Position numbers and translations under genes: made by a program. Below the pieces are notes generated by a model. It had not been told where the DNA came from. It worked only from the letters and a program-made list of their open reading frames with translations, and did not search any database. From positions 1,054,001-1,118,000 of the forward strand of contig JAXMBC010000001.1 in assembly GCA_046350055.1 (NCBI GenBank): DNA of 64,000 nucleotides, given 5' to 3'. Of the stretch, positions 25,473 to 33,080 are shown piece by piece. The number at the start of each line of letters is the position of its first letter. Within the stretch, counting starts at the first letter, position 1. This DNA is from JAEUIE01 sp046350055 (GTDB lineage: Bacteria; Planctomycetota; Planctomycetia; Gemmatales; HRBIN36).

Positions 25473-25889
25473 CTACACTTCTTGTTTGGCATCCCCCTTG
25501 TCCATCTCTCGCACCATGTCACGCAAACACTTCTTGAGACTCACGTTTCCTCGCCGATAAACCTGCATAAGCTTGGCGGATGGCTGCCTCCGCTCAGGCT
25601 GAAAGCCAACCCATTTTGGAAAGAGCGAGAGTGCAAGATCCCACATCGGTTTGAGTTCTTCCCGGGGCTTGTTGAGCATCAAACTAGTTCGATACGCAAC
25701 GATACACCGCAGCGCCCAGATTACCTCGACGGGCAATTCACTGTGTGTCTCGTCTGACCAGATCAATGCTCCCGACATTATCTCGTACGAAACCTTTGGC
25801 CACCAACCCGGCGAACAAATGGCGTTCAGTTGGTCGGCATAGGCGGTTAGCGTCTGAACAGGATCAAAATGACGAGCATCGTCAGTCAT
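25473..25889 (-). CDS. Uncharacterised protein (cassette array 2)
   Basis: 138 aa from ATG 25889 (MTDDARHFDPVQTLTAYADQ); the longer frame upstream runs through the neighbouring attC-like site and gene. Helical and Trp-rich (SPGWWPKVSYEIMSGALIWS; ELPVEVIWALRCIVAYRTSL), basic C-terminus. No family recognised. It starts 15 bp beyond the GCCGAAC end of the 96-bp site at 25904-25999, the same geometry as other cassette genes. Overlaps the family F half-copy at its 3' end. Confidence 0.55.
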   Translation of the reverse strand: MTDDARHFDPVQTLTAYADQLNAICSPGWWPKVSYEIMSGALIWSDETHSELPVEVIWALRCIVAYRTSLMLNKPREELKPMWDLALSLFPKWVGFQPERRQPSAKLMQVYRRGNVSLKKCLRDMVREMDKGDAKQEV

Positions 25890-25903
25890 AACTTTCGCCT
25901 GAT

Positions 25904-25999
25904 GCCGAACGGAACAGCTCAGCAGCGGCGGGCCCGAGTGAGCTATGAACCCCGAAAAGCCTAAACGCTCCCGCCGTCTGCTGCAGCACCTTGTTCGGC
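25904..25999 (-). repeat. attC-like site, 96 bp with perfect GCCGAAC...GTTCGGC ends
   Basis: Read on the minus strand: GCCGAACAAGGTGCTGCAGC, then a GCGGGAGCG...CCGCCGCTG stem region with a central loop, then TGAGCTGTTCCGTTCGGC. Both heptamers are perfect inverted partners. It lies between two co-directional unrelated small genes, overlapping the last codons of the upstream one (tail AEQGAAADGGSV). Confidence 0.65.
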
Positions 26000-26443
26000 G
26001 TGCCTTTGCCTGGCGACCCGCTGCAACGCTTCCGTGTATTGAACATAATCGAAGGCGAAGCGCGGGAGCTGCCCACCCAGCCGCGCCTCCTCCGGCGGGA
26101 ACTCGGCCCACGCTGACCACAACACCTGACCGACGGACACCTCGATCCGGGTGGCGTAGGCTCGGCAGGCGTACTCTCCGCAGTTGCACACCACGACCGC
26201 GCTGTACTCTCCGCACCATCCATCAGCGGGCTCACCCAGCATGTGCCGGGACGGCGGTAGTGCAACACGGGCTGGCACCCAAACATACTGCCCTTCTGGC
26301 TGCGGCGCGTCGATGACCGACCACCACGGGGCTTCCACGCGTCGGACGATGTCGATGAGGCTCTCCCCATCGATCCAGATGGCGACGCCCACATCGTGCG
26401 GGTGGGCGACGGTAGGCTGCAATTCAAATCGGATGACGTTCAT
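25961..26443 (-). CDS. Uncharacterised Cys-containing protein (cassette array 2)
   Basis: 160 aa from ATG 26443 (MNVIRFELQPTVAHPHDVG). VAIWIDGESLIDIVRRVEAP (about 20-39) and a central VVVCNCGEYACRAYATRIEV with three cysteines and VLWSAW following look like a conserved single-domain family of unknown role. No signal peptide. Upstream lies GTTATTGGGATAAACACGTG followed by TTCGGC (GTTCGGC at 26463-26469, minus strand), matching the leader of the 39771-40340 gene. The C-terminal tail is read from the attC-like site. Confidence 0.6.
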   Translation of the reverse strand: MNVIRFELQPTVAHPHDVGVAIWIDGESLIDIVRRVEAPWWSVIDAPQPEGQYVWVPARVALPPSRHMLGEPADGWCGEYSAVVVCNCGEYACRAYATRIEVSVGQVLWSAWAEFPPEEARLGGQLPRFAFDYVQYTEALQRVARQRHAEQGAAADGGSV

Positions 26444-27004
26444 CCGCAGCACGCCCTCCGCCGCCGAACACGTGTTTATCCCAATAACCGCATTGCGATA
26501 AACCCTGATTCCCTTCAGATAATACCGACCAGCCTCTCGCACTGTCAACGATTCTCAGCTAGTTCTTACGCCTGGCGGCATGCCGATCCCGTTTATCGCA
26601 ATGGGGCATCGTGAAACTACATGACCTCCTCAACGCTCGGGGGCCAAAGCTTGCGTATATTCACGCTATCTTTGCGGAGACTACAGCACCCGTGCGTTGA
26701 TCCCCACGCATGTCCCTTTGCACCCTGATGTGAAAAGCCTGCGGAAGCCGTCGCAGGGGTATGCGCCCGCTGAGGCAGGTGTCGTTCTGGTGCGTGAGTA
26801 GCATACCCCTGTTGCCGCGCGAGGATCAGGGGTAAGCTTCATGGAGTGATTGCGCGATGTCTCTGCGTGGCGGTCGCTTACCCCTGCCACAGCTTCGGCG
26901 TGACATGCCAATGTCACCCCGCAGGCCACTGCATCCAGCTGAAACGGTTCCACTACTTGGCGGAATCTGGCTGCACGGAAGGACCGAGGGCTTGACAACC
27001 AGGG
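26444..27004. other. Intergenic region with paired hairpins
   Basis: 560 bp without a convincing gene. It holds the cassette leader at 26463-26490, two consecutive large hairpins (26754-26811 and 26827-26886) and the shared 3' flank of cassette genes at 26946-27022. Confidence 0.5.
26754..26886. repeat. Two tandem stem-loops with related arms
   Basis: First: CAGGGGTATGC (26754-26764) pairs with GCATACCCCTG (26801-26811). Second: CAGGGGTAAGC (26827-26837) pairs with GCTTACCCCTG (26876-26886). Each 11-bp stem is perfect and differs from the other at one compensated position, with loops of 36-38 nt. Confidence 0.75.
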
Positions 27005-27022
27005 CTATAGAGGTTCGGCGTC
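26946..27022 (-). repeat. Shared 3' flank of cassette genes, copy 2
   Basis: Reverse complement matches 7870-7948 in ordered blocks: GACGCCGAACC, stop codon, TTGTCAA, CCAGATTCCGCC, AGTGGAAC. It follows the end of the gene 27005-27277. Confidence 0.65.
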
Positions 27023-27277
27023 GGGCCACAGTCGGCGACCGTCGAGCGACAGCACCGCACGCAGTTCGCTGAACCGGACGTACCGCCCGATGGGCCGGTT
27101 GTGGGGGTGCTTCTGCGGCAGGTCCGCGGACAGGCCGCCCACGCCCTCCGGGTCGTCGGCCGGCGGCGTGATCGACACCCCGCCGCCGCGCAGCAGCCGC
27201 TCCCGGCCGCCGCACGTGTACTCGATTACGAACACGGGCGGCCAAACAATCGCCAGCAGTTGCTCATACACTCGCAC
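27005..27277 (-). CDS. Small uncharacterised protein (cassette array 2, possibly truncated)
   Basis: 90 aa from a GTG at 27277 with GAGGGAGGG upstream. VYEQLLAIVWPPVFVIEYTC and a later GRYVRFSELRAVLSLDGRRL suggest a small alpha/beta domain. Family not recognised. The stop and last residues (PDAEPL) lie in the 3' flank shared with 7423-7890. It could be the remaining part of a longer gene. Confidence 0.4.
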   Translation of the reverse strand: MRVYEQLLAIVWPPVFVIEYTCGGRERLLRGGGVSITPPADDPEGVGGLSADLPQKHPHNRPIGRYVRFSELRAVLSLDGRRLWPDAEPL

Positions 27278-27346
27278 CGCCCCGGAGCCCTCCCTCGCCG
27301 AAAGAATCCATGCATGCCGCCTTGGATATCGGCATCACACAGAGAC

Positions 27347-27454
27347 ATGTTCCTGTCCACCATTCTGGCAATCGATTTGGGGAAGTACAACAGTATTCTG
27401 TGTTGGTTCGAGATTGGGCGCGGCTTCCCTTTCACCCAACTTGCGATTGCGTAA
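27347..27454 (+). pseudogene. IS110-type transposase fragment (N-terminus only)
   Basis: 35 codons reading MFLSTILAIDLGKYNSILCW then FEIG before the similarity is lost. ILAIDLGKYNSxxCW is the first DEDD-motif strand of IS110-family transposases (the Asp of IDLGK is catalytic). The remaining 300 or so residues are absent, so this is a remnant of an insertion. Confidence 0.5.
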
Positions 27455-27506
27455 GCCCGGAAGCCTGCTATAGCCCGGATGTGCATTACTCTGCCGGGTT
27501 CGTGCC

Positions 27507-27842
27507 TTGAACGAAGAGCAGGTCCTCAGCCAAATCCTGGAAGACGAAGGCCTCACCAGCGACCTGGATGAAGCCGAGGCTACCCGTCTGACCAACGCCC
27601 TCCTGGCTCAGGCCAAAGTCATCGTCCAGCAGGCCCACTCGGACGACGAAGGCTGGACACGCATCAAAGCCCTGCGCCAGCGAGGCAGGCAGATTGCCAG
27701 CATAGTAGCGACCTATCGGGACGATGGTCCCGAGAAGGCCCAGCAGCGGGCTCTGCAAGCCAAGCTGCCCTGGCCTTCAAAGCCGCCTGCGACCGCGAGC
27801 CAGTTGCTCGAGCAACTCCTGGCCATCAGGGAAGGAACCTAG
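27507..27842 (+). CDS. Small acidic helical protein upstream of PLD gene
   Basis: 111 aa, read from a TTG at 27507 (MNEEQVLSQILEDEGLTSDL). Helical and acidic, no Cys, no signal. Family not recognised. It ends two bases before the ATG of the phospholipase D-like gene (27842 to 27845), so co-transcription and a functional link are likely. EEQVLSQILEDEGLTSDLDE resembles the short helical domains found as partners or regulators, but no specific role can be given. Confidence 0.6.
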   Translation: MNEEQVLSQILEDEGLTSDLDEAEATRLTNALLAQAKVIVQQAHSDDEGWTRIKALRQRGRQIASIVATYRDDGPEKAQQRALQAKLPWPSKPPATASQLLEQLLAIREGT

Positions 27843-27844
27843 TC

Positions 27845-29062
27845 ATGCCTCCCATGTTCAACATTGCTGCCATCAAGTACGTGGCCAAGGGTGTCTACCA
27901 TCTCTCGAAGAAGCGGGTCGGTGGTTCGCTGATCTCCAACCTCGTCTGGCTGGTCCTCTTTATCGCGGGCGGGTTCTCCGGCGGATACTACGGCACGCCG
28001 GTGCTGAAGTTCCTCTGGAAACATCGCGAACAGGTGATGGAACTGGTGAAACGGTTCCAGCAGCGCGATGGACACGATGATGCCCCGCTGTCGGGCAGTG
28101 TCGCCGTCTACTTCACCGATCCAGGCGACAATGCCCAGGCCCATGGCAACCCGGCGGAGAAGCTGGCCGAGTACATTGACCAGGCTACGTCAACGATGGA
28201 AGTCTGCTGCTTCGAACTCGATAACAAGATCATCGTCGCTGCTCTCGAACGGGCAGTGAAGCGAGGCGTGCAGGTCCGCATCGTCACCGAGACCGACTAC
28301 CTCGAAGAATCAGGCATCACCGCGATGAAGCAGCTCAACGTGCCCATCATCGACGACAAGCGGAACGGCTCGCTCATGCACAACAAGTTCATCGTCTTCG
28401 ATCGCAAGCGGGTCTGGACCGGCTCGATGAACTTCACCGAGAACTGTGCCTACAAGAACAATAACCATGGCGTCTTCATCGACAACGAACAGCTGGCGGA
28501 GAACTACTACACCAAGTTCCGCTGGATGTTCGAGCTGCACAAGTTCGGCGGCGCTCCGAGCAAGACCGACAAGATTCCCCATCCGACCATCACCCTGGCC
28601 GACGGCACCCAGGTGGAAAACTACTTCGCCACCCATGACGAACCGGCCCAGCAGGTCATCCGCACGCTCAGCAAAGCCAAGAAGTCGATCCACTTCCTCG
28701 CCTTCAGCTTCACCCACGATGGCATCGGCCAGGCCATGCTCGACAAGGTGAAGCTCGGCGTCGAGGTGCAGGGCGTGTTCGAGAAATCACAAAGCACCAA
28801 CAGCCACACCGAATACAACCGCATGAAGCAAGCCGGGCTGAAGGTCTACCAGGATGGCAACTCGCGTAATATGCACCACAAGGTGATCGTCATCGATGGC
28901 GAGATCGTCATCTGTGGCTCGTTCAACTTCAGCAAGAGCGCCGATGAATCCAACGACGAAAACCTGCTGATCATCCACAGTCCTGCCGTAGCGAAACGGT
29001 TCGAGCAGGAGTTCCAGAAGGTCATGACGCAAGCCAAACCCGCCGAGCCGATCCTGCAGTAA
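27845..29062 (+). CDS. Phospholipase D-like protein with two HKD motifs and a membrane anchor
   Basis: 405 aa. An N-terminal hydrophobic helix with a Gly-rich end (ISNLVWLVLFIAGGFSGGYY, about 30-49) is followed by two catalytic repeats. The first has H179-x-K181-x4-D186 (HNKFIVFD) with GSMNFT, the second H344-x-K346-x4-D351 (HHKVIVID) with GSFNFS. Both half-sites are complete, so a phosphodiesterase (lipid, cardiolipin or nucleic acid) is expected; the compact size is closer to the Nuc/cardiolipin-hydrolase type than to large PLDs. Paired with the small gene 27507-27842. Confidence 0.88.
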   Translation: MPPMFNIAAIKYVAKGVYHLSKKRVGGSLISNLVWLVLFIAGGFSGGYYGTPVLKFLWKHREQVMELVKRFQQRDGHDDAPLSGSVAVYFTDPGDNAQAHGNPAEKLAEYIDQATSTMEVCCFELDNKIIVAALERAVKRGVQVRIVTETDYLEESGITAMKQLNVPIIDDKRNGSLMHNKFIVFDRKRVWTGSMNFTENCAYKNNNHGVFIDNEQLAENYYTKFRWMFELHKFGGAPSKTDKIPHPTITLADGTQVENYFATHDEPAQQVIRTLSKAKKSIHFLAFSFTHDGIGQAMLDKVKLGVEVQGVFEKSQSTNSHTEYNRMKQAGLKVYQDGNSRNMHHKVIVIDGEIVICGSFNFSKSADESNDENLLIIHSPAVAKRFEQEFQKVMTQAKPAEPILQ

Positions 29063-29079
29063 GGGGCAGTCTTCGAAAT

Positions 29080-29252
29080 GTAGGCATCACGCTCCGTCGT
29101 GATGGCCGCTTGCAAATGATCGGCATGCTCTGCTGTGGCCCAACAATAACAGTGGCTGCGCGACATCATGTCATCGGAGTCTCCGCTATCGTTCTCATCT
29201 AGCGATGATGCATCTGGGTTGCAGTGGCCATCTCGCGGAGCGAGATGCCTAC
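29080..29252. repeat. MITE-like element, family E
   Basis: 173 bp with imperfect terminal inverted repeats: GTAGGCATCACGCTCCGTCG at the left, CGGAGCGAGATGCCTAC at the right. It begins 18 bp after the PLD stop and overlaps the 3' end of the gene at 29249. The left arm recurs at about 32686-32712. Confidence 0.65.
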
Positions 29253-29926
29253 GAAGGTTGCAGACTTTTCCGAGGCCAGGCGGACCAGGTGGCCAGGGCG
29301 AAGAGTGTGGCGATGGCGCTCCAGCACCACCAGGAGCGGGAGCCGCTGACATCCCAGAGGGTCAGGGTGTCGTGCATCGTATGGAGCAGCCAGTTGCCGT
29401 CTTCGGAGAGTTGAACGCGCTCACGTAGCGCAAAGAAAAATGCCTGCGGATCGATGGATCCAGACTCGGGCAGGCAGAATGTACGTGCTAGCTGGCCGGT
29501 GTGCTTGTTCCAGAACTGCAAGTGATGCCGGACTCCCTTGAGCGACAAGAAGTCGACTACCGCATGCCACCAGGAAGCCTTGACCCAGTCAGGAGGCAGA
29601 TACGACAGCTTTTCCATATGATCCGTGACCAGATGCTGATCTGTGTACGCCAGGAAAAGCGCATTGGTGCAGGCCGGAGACAGCTTGATGTCGCTGGGCA
29701 CCCAACAACCATCGGGCTGCCGATGGTACCAGGCAGGTTGTTCTTTGATAGAGAGTTCCCACGGTGTGAAGAGGATGTGCTGCCCGTCGTCCATAAGGCA
29801 GGGGTTGCTCAATGGAGGTATAAGTGTTTTGTTGCTGCCGTAGTCTTTGAGATCGCCGTCCGAAGCAATGATGAGTCGATGTTGTGTATTGAAGAGATAC
29901 CGCGGGATGGTGAACTCTGTGTTCAC
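29249..29926 (-). CDS. C-terminal part of a split membrane-bound propeller-like protein
   Basis: 225 aa from a GTG at 29926 overlapping the stop of the upstream ORF (GTGA). Beta-propeller-like strands (LIIASDGDLKDYG, CLMDDGQHILFTPW, VQLSEDGNWLLHTMHDTLTL then WD) end in a hydrophobic helix WWCWSAIATLFALATWSAWP. The frame reads on sensibly upstream of the GTG, so this is probably the second half of a single gene separated by a frameshift in the G-rich tract near 29935. Confidence 0.55.
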   Translation of the reverse strand: MNTEFTIPRYLFNTQHRLIIASDGDLKDYGSNKTLIPPLSNPCLMDDGQHILFTPWELSIKEQPAWYHRQPDGCWVPSDIKLSPACTNALFLAYTDQHLVTDHMEKLSYLPPDWVKASWWHAVVDFLSLKGVRHHLQFWNKHTGQLARTFCLPESGSIDPQAFFFALRERVQLSEDGNWLLHTMHDTLTLWDVSGSRSWWCWSAIATLFALATWSAWPRKSLQPS

Positions 29927-30489
29927 TTGTCCAGCCCACCCCGGTCGACAATGCCAACGTACCTGCCATCAGGACTGAAACAGAGCTGCATGGGAAACGA
30001 TGAGAAGTTGTTTGCGTATTCGAACCTCTTCAGGCATTGCCCCGTTTCGATGTCGAGCAACTGAAAGTGCGCTTGATCTTCATTAAATGCCAGCAACTCC
30101 CGTTTATTGCTCGATAAGCCCCACTTCCATTGTTCAGAGACACGTACCTTCCATGCCTCCGCTGTTTCACCAACACGCAGTTTATCAGGCTCTTTGAACT
30201 CAGCAGTGACCGGATGCAGTGGCAATCGCTTGACGCAAGTCCCTCGATACAGATCATAGCCCTTCAGATCATAACGTTGTCCTTCGCGAGCAACGGTGTA
30301 GACGAGCTTGGCAGGAATATCGAAGCCGAGGAGAGTTTCATCAAGTAATGATCGTATCGTCCACTTCCCACTGCTGAGAGGTGCTTCAATATGCCATTGC
30401 TTCTGTGGCCAGGCGCGGTGGGTCAGCCAGGCGGACCCCAGCAACAGGAGGGCCAGAGTGATACGCCAGAAGGAGAAGCGTCGTTTCAT
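29923..30489 (-). CDS. N-terminal part of a split membrane-bound propeller-like protein
   Basis: 188 aa from ATG 30489 (MKRRFSFWRITLALLLLGSA, an N-terminal membrane helix). The extracytoplasmic part contains AHFQLLDIETGQCLKRFEYA and LCFSPDGRYVGIVD, a WD40/YncE-like blade with an FSPDG turn. It stops two codons after the G-rich tract, where the downstream ORF takes over. Together the two ORFs would make a protein of about 410 aa with helices at both ends. Confidence 0.55.
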   Translation of the reverse strand: MKRRFSFWRITLALLLLGSAWLTHRAWPQKQWHIEAPLSSGKWTIRSLLDETLLGFDIPAKLVYTVAREGQRYDLKGYDLYRGTCVKRLPLHPVTAEFKEPDKLRVGETAEAWKVRVSEQWKWGLSSNKRELLAFNEDQAHFQLLDIETGQCLKRFEYANNFSSFPMQLCFSPDGRYVGIVDRGGLDK

Positions 30490-30660
30490 ACTGCGAGCGT
30501 ACCGCAAGCGGGTGGCTGGTACAAGGGCGAGCAGGATGCACTTCGCCGCGGGAGGATCCCCCTCACCCCCGGCCCCTCGCCCCGCGGGGAGTAATGTTGG
30601 CATTACGCCTGGCGATTTGTCATACTGGTCAGCTCTTCACGAAAAATCGCGGGGTGGGGT

Positions 30661-32073
30661 ATGTGTGCCAGGAACGGGCGGCTGGTGGGGCTCACACTTG
30701 GTGCTGTCCTTGGTCTGAGTGCCATCCTCGTCGCATCCATGCCTGCGTCGTCGTCAGAAGGAAAGTACGCGATTCTTTTTCAGTTCCTCTCCGACGATTA
30801 CCGCCATAACGGCCGAGCTGTCAGCTTCCCCAAGGATGGCGACGCCTGTTCGATCTTCTTCGTCTCGGACAATCCCCGAGTGGTGGCACTGGCAGAAGAC
30901 CTGCAAGACCTCATCTACCTGCGTGTGAAGCTGAAAGGCGCCACCGCCTACTGGCGTAAGGCAGCGATGGACCCGCAGGAGTTACGCAAGAACATCATCG
31001 ACCGCATGATTGATGAAATCCCACGAGCCAGGACGCGGGAAAACCGACGCAACTTCGCCGACGACATCATGACCGATCTGCAGCTCTCGGTGCCGAGTAA
31101 TACCCGTGCTGTCGCTGCAATCCAGCTGCTCAGCCAGGTGCAGAAGATGCTGCAGGGAAGCATTCCACCACTGCTCGAAGAACGCTACCCGGGTGTAGCT
31201 GAGAATGCGGATGCACTCTCCATGAAAGTGGTACTGGAGCCTGGCAAACTACCCGCCGAGATGACTCTCGTGAATAAGAGCGGCATGACGCTGGAAAACG
31301 CCCTGGTCTGGTACTCGCTCGACGTCGACCCGCCTCCAGGCATCAGTAAAGAGGAGTTAGAATCGCTGCGCTTCGCCCGCGACATGGGTTTCCGCAAGGC
31401 AGTACAGACCCGCTTCCGGGATCGTGAATTGCAGGACTTCGCGACCAGCCTCGGCTCGCACAACATCATCTATATCCCGGTCCTGAAGCCGAACGATACG
31501 GTGAAAATCCCCTACGATCTGGGCGCTGTTCGTCGCTGCCATCGGGCCAAGTTCTCGCTGGTCAGTGATCAACTGAAAACGACAGAGCAGGACATCGAAG
31601 GTCTCAAGGAGATGCAGCAGAAGATCGAGACGATGGTAGCTCCCCGCGCCGGGACCAGTGCTCCTGGCAAAAGCGGCACCCCTTCCAAGGCTGGTTCCAA
31701 AATAGCCAACAAAGGTACGACCTCCGCCAAGCCGCCGAGCGATGGGCTGGCTGTCAACTCCGTTTGGCGTGGCACCTTGAAGGCGGGAAGCGGCCCCGCC
31801 CAGCAACTGGAACTCACCATCATGCAGCGTGATGGCAACCAGTTCAAGGGGCGTGTCAGTTTTAACCGGCGCGGGGCCAGCGGTGCACAGGGCACCATCG
31901 AAGGGCAGAATGTTTCCTGGAACCTCGTGATTCGTGGCGAAACGACTGACTTGAAATACACCGGTACGGTCAAAGGCAGGCAACTGACAGGAACCTTCAC
32001 CGGACCCGGGAGCAACAATCAACCTGTCGAGGGCACCTTCTCGTTGAGCCTGGAGACAGGCCCGTGTAAGTAG
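30661..32073 (+). CDS. Large secreted protein, uncharacterised
   Basis: 470 aa, ATG 30661. Signal peptide (LVGLTLGAVLGLSAILVASM) followed by a helical segment (residues about 90-175), a beta domain with LPAEMTLVNKSGMTLENALV (about 200-219), a Lys/Gly/Thr linker (about 325-365) and a C-terminal beta-rich domain, SVWRGTLKAGSGPAQQLELT to GTVKGRQLTGTFTGPG. The last is a small barrel-like fold often found in planctomycete exported proteins. Overall plan resembles the protein at 58126-60045. No catalytic motif. Confidence 0.7.
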   Translation: MCARNGRLVGLTLGAVLGLSAILVASMPASSSEGKYAILFQFLSDDYRHNGRAVSFPKDGDACSIFFVSDNPRVVALAEDLQDLIYLRVKLKGATAYWRKAAMDPQELRKNIIDRMIDEIPRARTRENRRNFADDIMTDLQLSVPSNTRAVAAIQLLSQVQKMLQGSIPPLLEERYPGVAENADALSMKVVLEPGKLPAEMTLVNKSGMTLENALVWYSLDVDPPPGISKEELESLRFARDMGFRKAVQTRFRDRELQDFATSLGSHNIIYIPVLKPNDTVKIPYDLGAVRRCHRAKFSLVSDQLKTTEQDIEGLKEMQQKIETMVAPRAGTSAPGKSGTPSKAGSKIANKGTTSAKPPSDGLAVNSVWRGTLKAGSGPAQQLELTIMQRDGNQFKGRVSFNRRGASGAQGTIEGQNVSWNLVIRGETTDLKYTGTVKGRQLTGTFTGPGSNNQPVEGTFSLSLETGPCK

Positions 32074-32101
32074 GGGTTGGTGCGAGACCCACTGTGCCCA
32101 G

Positions 32102-32563
32102 CTATTTTATCTTTCTTAGCTTAAGCAAGTAGAAATGGTCTTCTTTGCTCGTGGCAAACTGCTTCGGGAGGTCCTTGTCGTCATGGAGTCCGAAAGCTGC
32201 AAAACACACGGTTAGTTCATCGTTTGCTATACGATAGATTCCCATGCTGCAAATGAACGGTATCGAGAGAGTGAAGTCGATTATGCCTTTCGATTTGCTC
32301 TTTGAAACATAAATCTCATAAGGGGCCAGTGGTGCTTTAGGAAGCCACTCATTGTTGAACCGGAAGGAGAATCTGAGTCGATCAATCTTGATCTGTAGTC
32401 CTTTGAGTTTGTGCTGGCTCTCCGTGATGGACACTAATTCCACGCCACGGTGTTCTGCGTATTCAATGGTCCATGTGCCTTCGAGCGCATTCAGTATCCT
32501 GGTGTATTCCCGGATGTCGGCAGTGATCGAATGAAGTGCCAGCACCATCAGTAAGCAAGCCAT
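32102..32563 (-). CDS. TIGR03067-like exported protein
   Basis: 153 aa, signal-like start MACLLMVLALHSITADI. ALEGTWTIEYAEHRGVELVS (about 26-45), a middle strand with FRFNNEW, then GIYRIANDELTVCFAAFG and KQFATSKEDHFYLLKLRK. LxGxW...V..G, Y..xxDxLxVCxA and the final LLxLxR are the landmarks of the planctomycete TIGR03067 domain. Function unknown; often found as many paralogues per genome. Confidence 0.75.
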   Translation of the reverse strand: MACLLMVLALHSITADIREYTRILNALEGTWTIEYAEHRGVELVSITESQHKLKGLQIKIDRLRFSFRFNNEWLPKAPLAPYEIYVSKSKSKGIIDFTLSIPFICSMGIYRIANDELTVCFAAFGLHDDKDLPKQFATSKEDHFYLLKLRKIK

Positions 32564-33080
32564 GTGTATTCCTCGCTAGAGACACATACTCAAAGTGTGA
32601 TCCACGAGTTTCGCCGTTCACATCCATGCCACGTTACCACTCAATACCTACCCGCATTCCCCGGTGGGGAGAGGGGAGCAGTGTAGTCATCATGCTCCGT
32701 CGTGATGCGGGGCTGGACGTCGCGCGTTGGTGTGCGTCTACTGCAGAGGGCTGCGGGAAGGTGTGCAGGGTGGGACGGGCGCGAGAATCGCGAAGCACTC
32801 GTGGTCGTGCCACGGTAAGCTCGCCCCACCGGCGTCTGGCGAGATATTGGTGGGGCGAGCTGGAGGAGGCGAGGCCACCAATTCCACGAAGCTTTAGCAC
32901 TCGACCTGCCCTTCGCAACTTACTGGTTGCCCTCGATGTCCAAAGCATACGAGTGATGGCTTCGCTGCTGGAGGATCCCCCTCACCCCCGGCCCCTCTCC
33001 CCGGTGGGGAGAGGGGAGTGCACTGTGATTTTTGTTGAGTCGCCCCCCGGGTCAGCGGTACCATAGCACCCATCTCCCAG
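32564..33080. other. Repeat-rich intergenic region
   Basis: 517 bp without a gene. It holds a half family A hairpin (32655-32680), a family E arm (32686-32712), two family F repeats in opposite orientation (32765-32830, 32849-32911) and a full family A palindrome (32977-33018) before the sigma factor. Confidence 0.6.
32765..32911. repeat. Inverted pair of family F repeats
   Basis: Copy at 32765-32830 (GCAGGGTGGGACGG to AGCTCGCCCCACC) and inverted copy at 32849-32911 (GGTGGGGCGAGCT to TCGACCTGCCC), separated by 18 bp. Confidence 0.7.
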
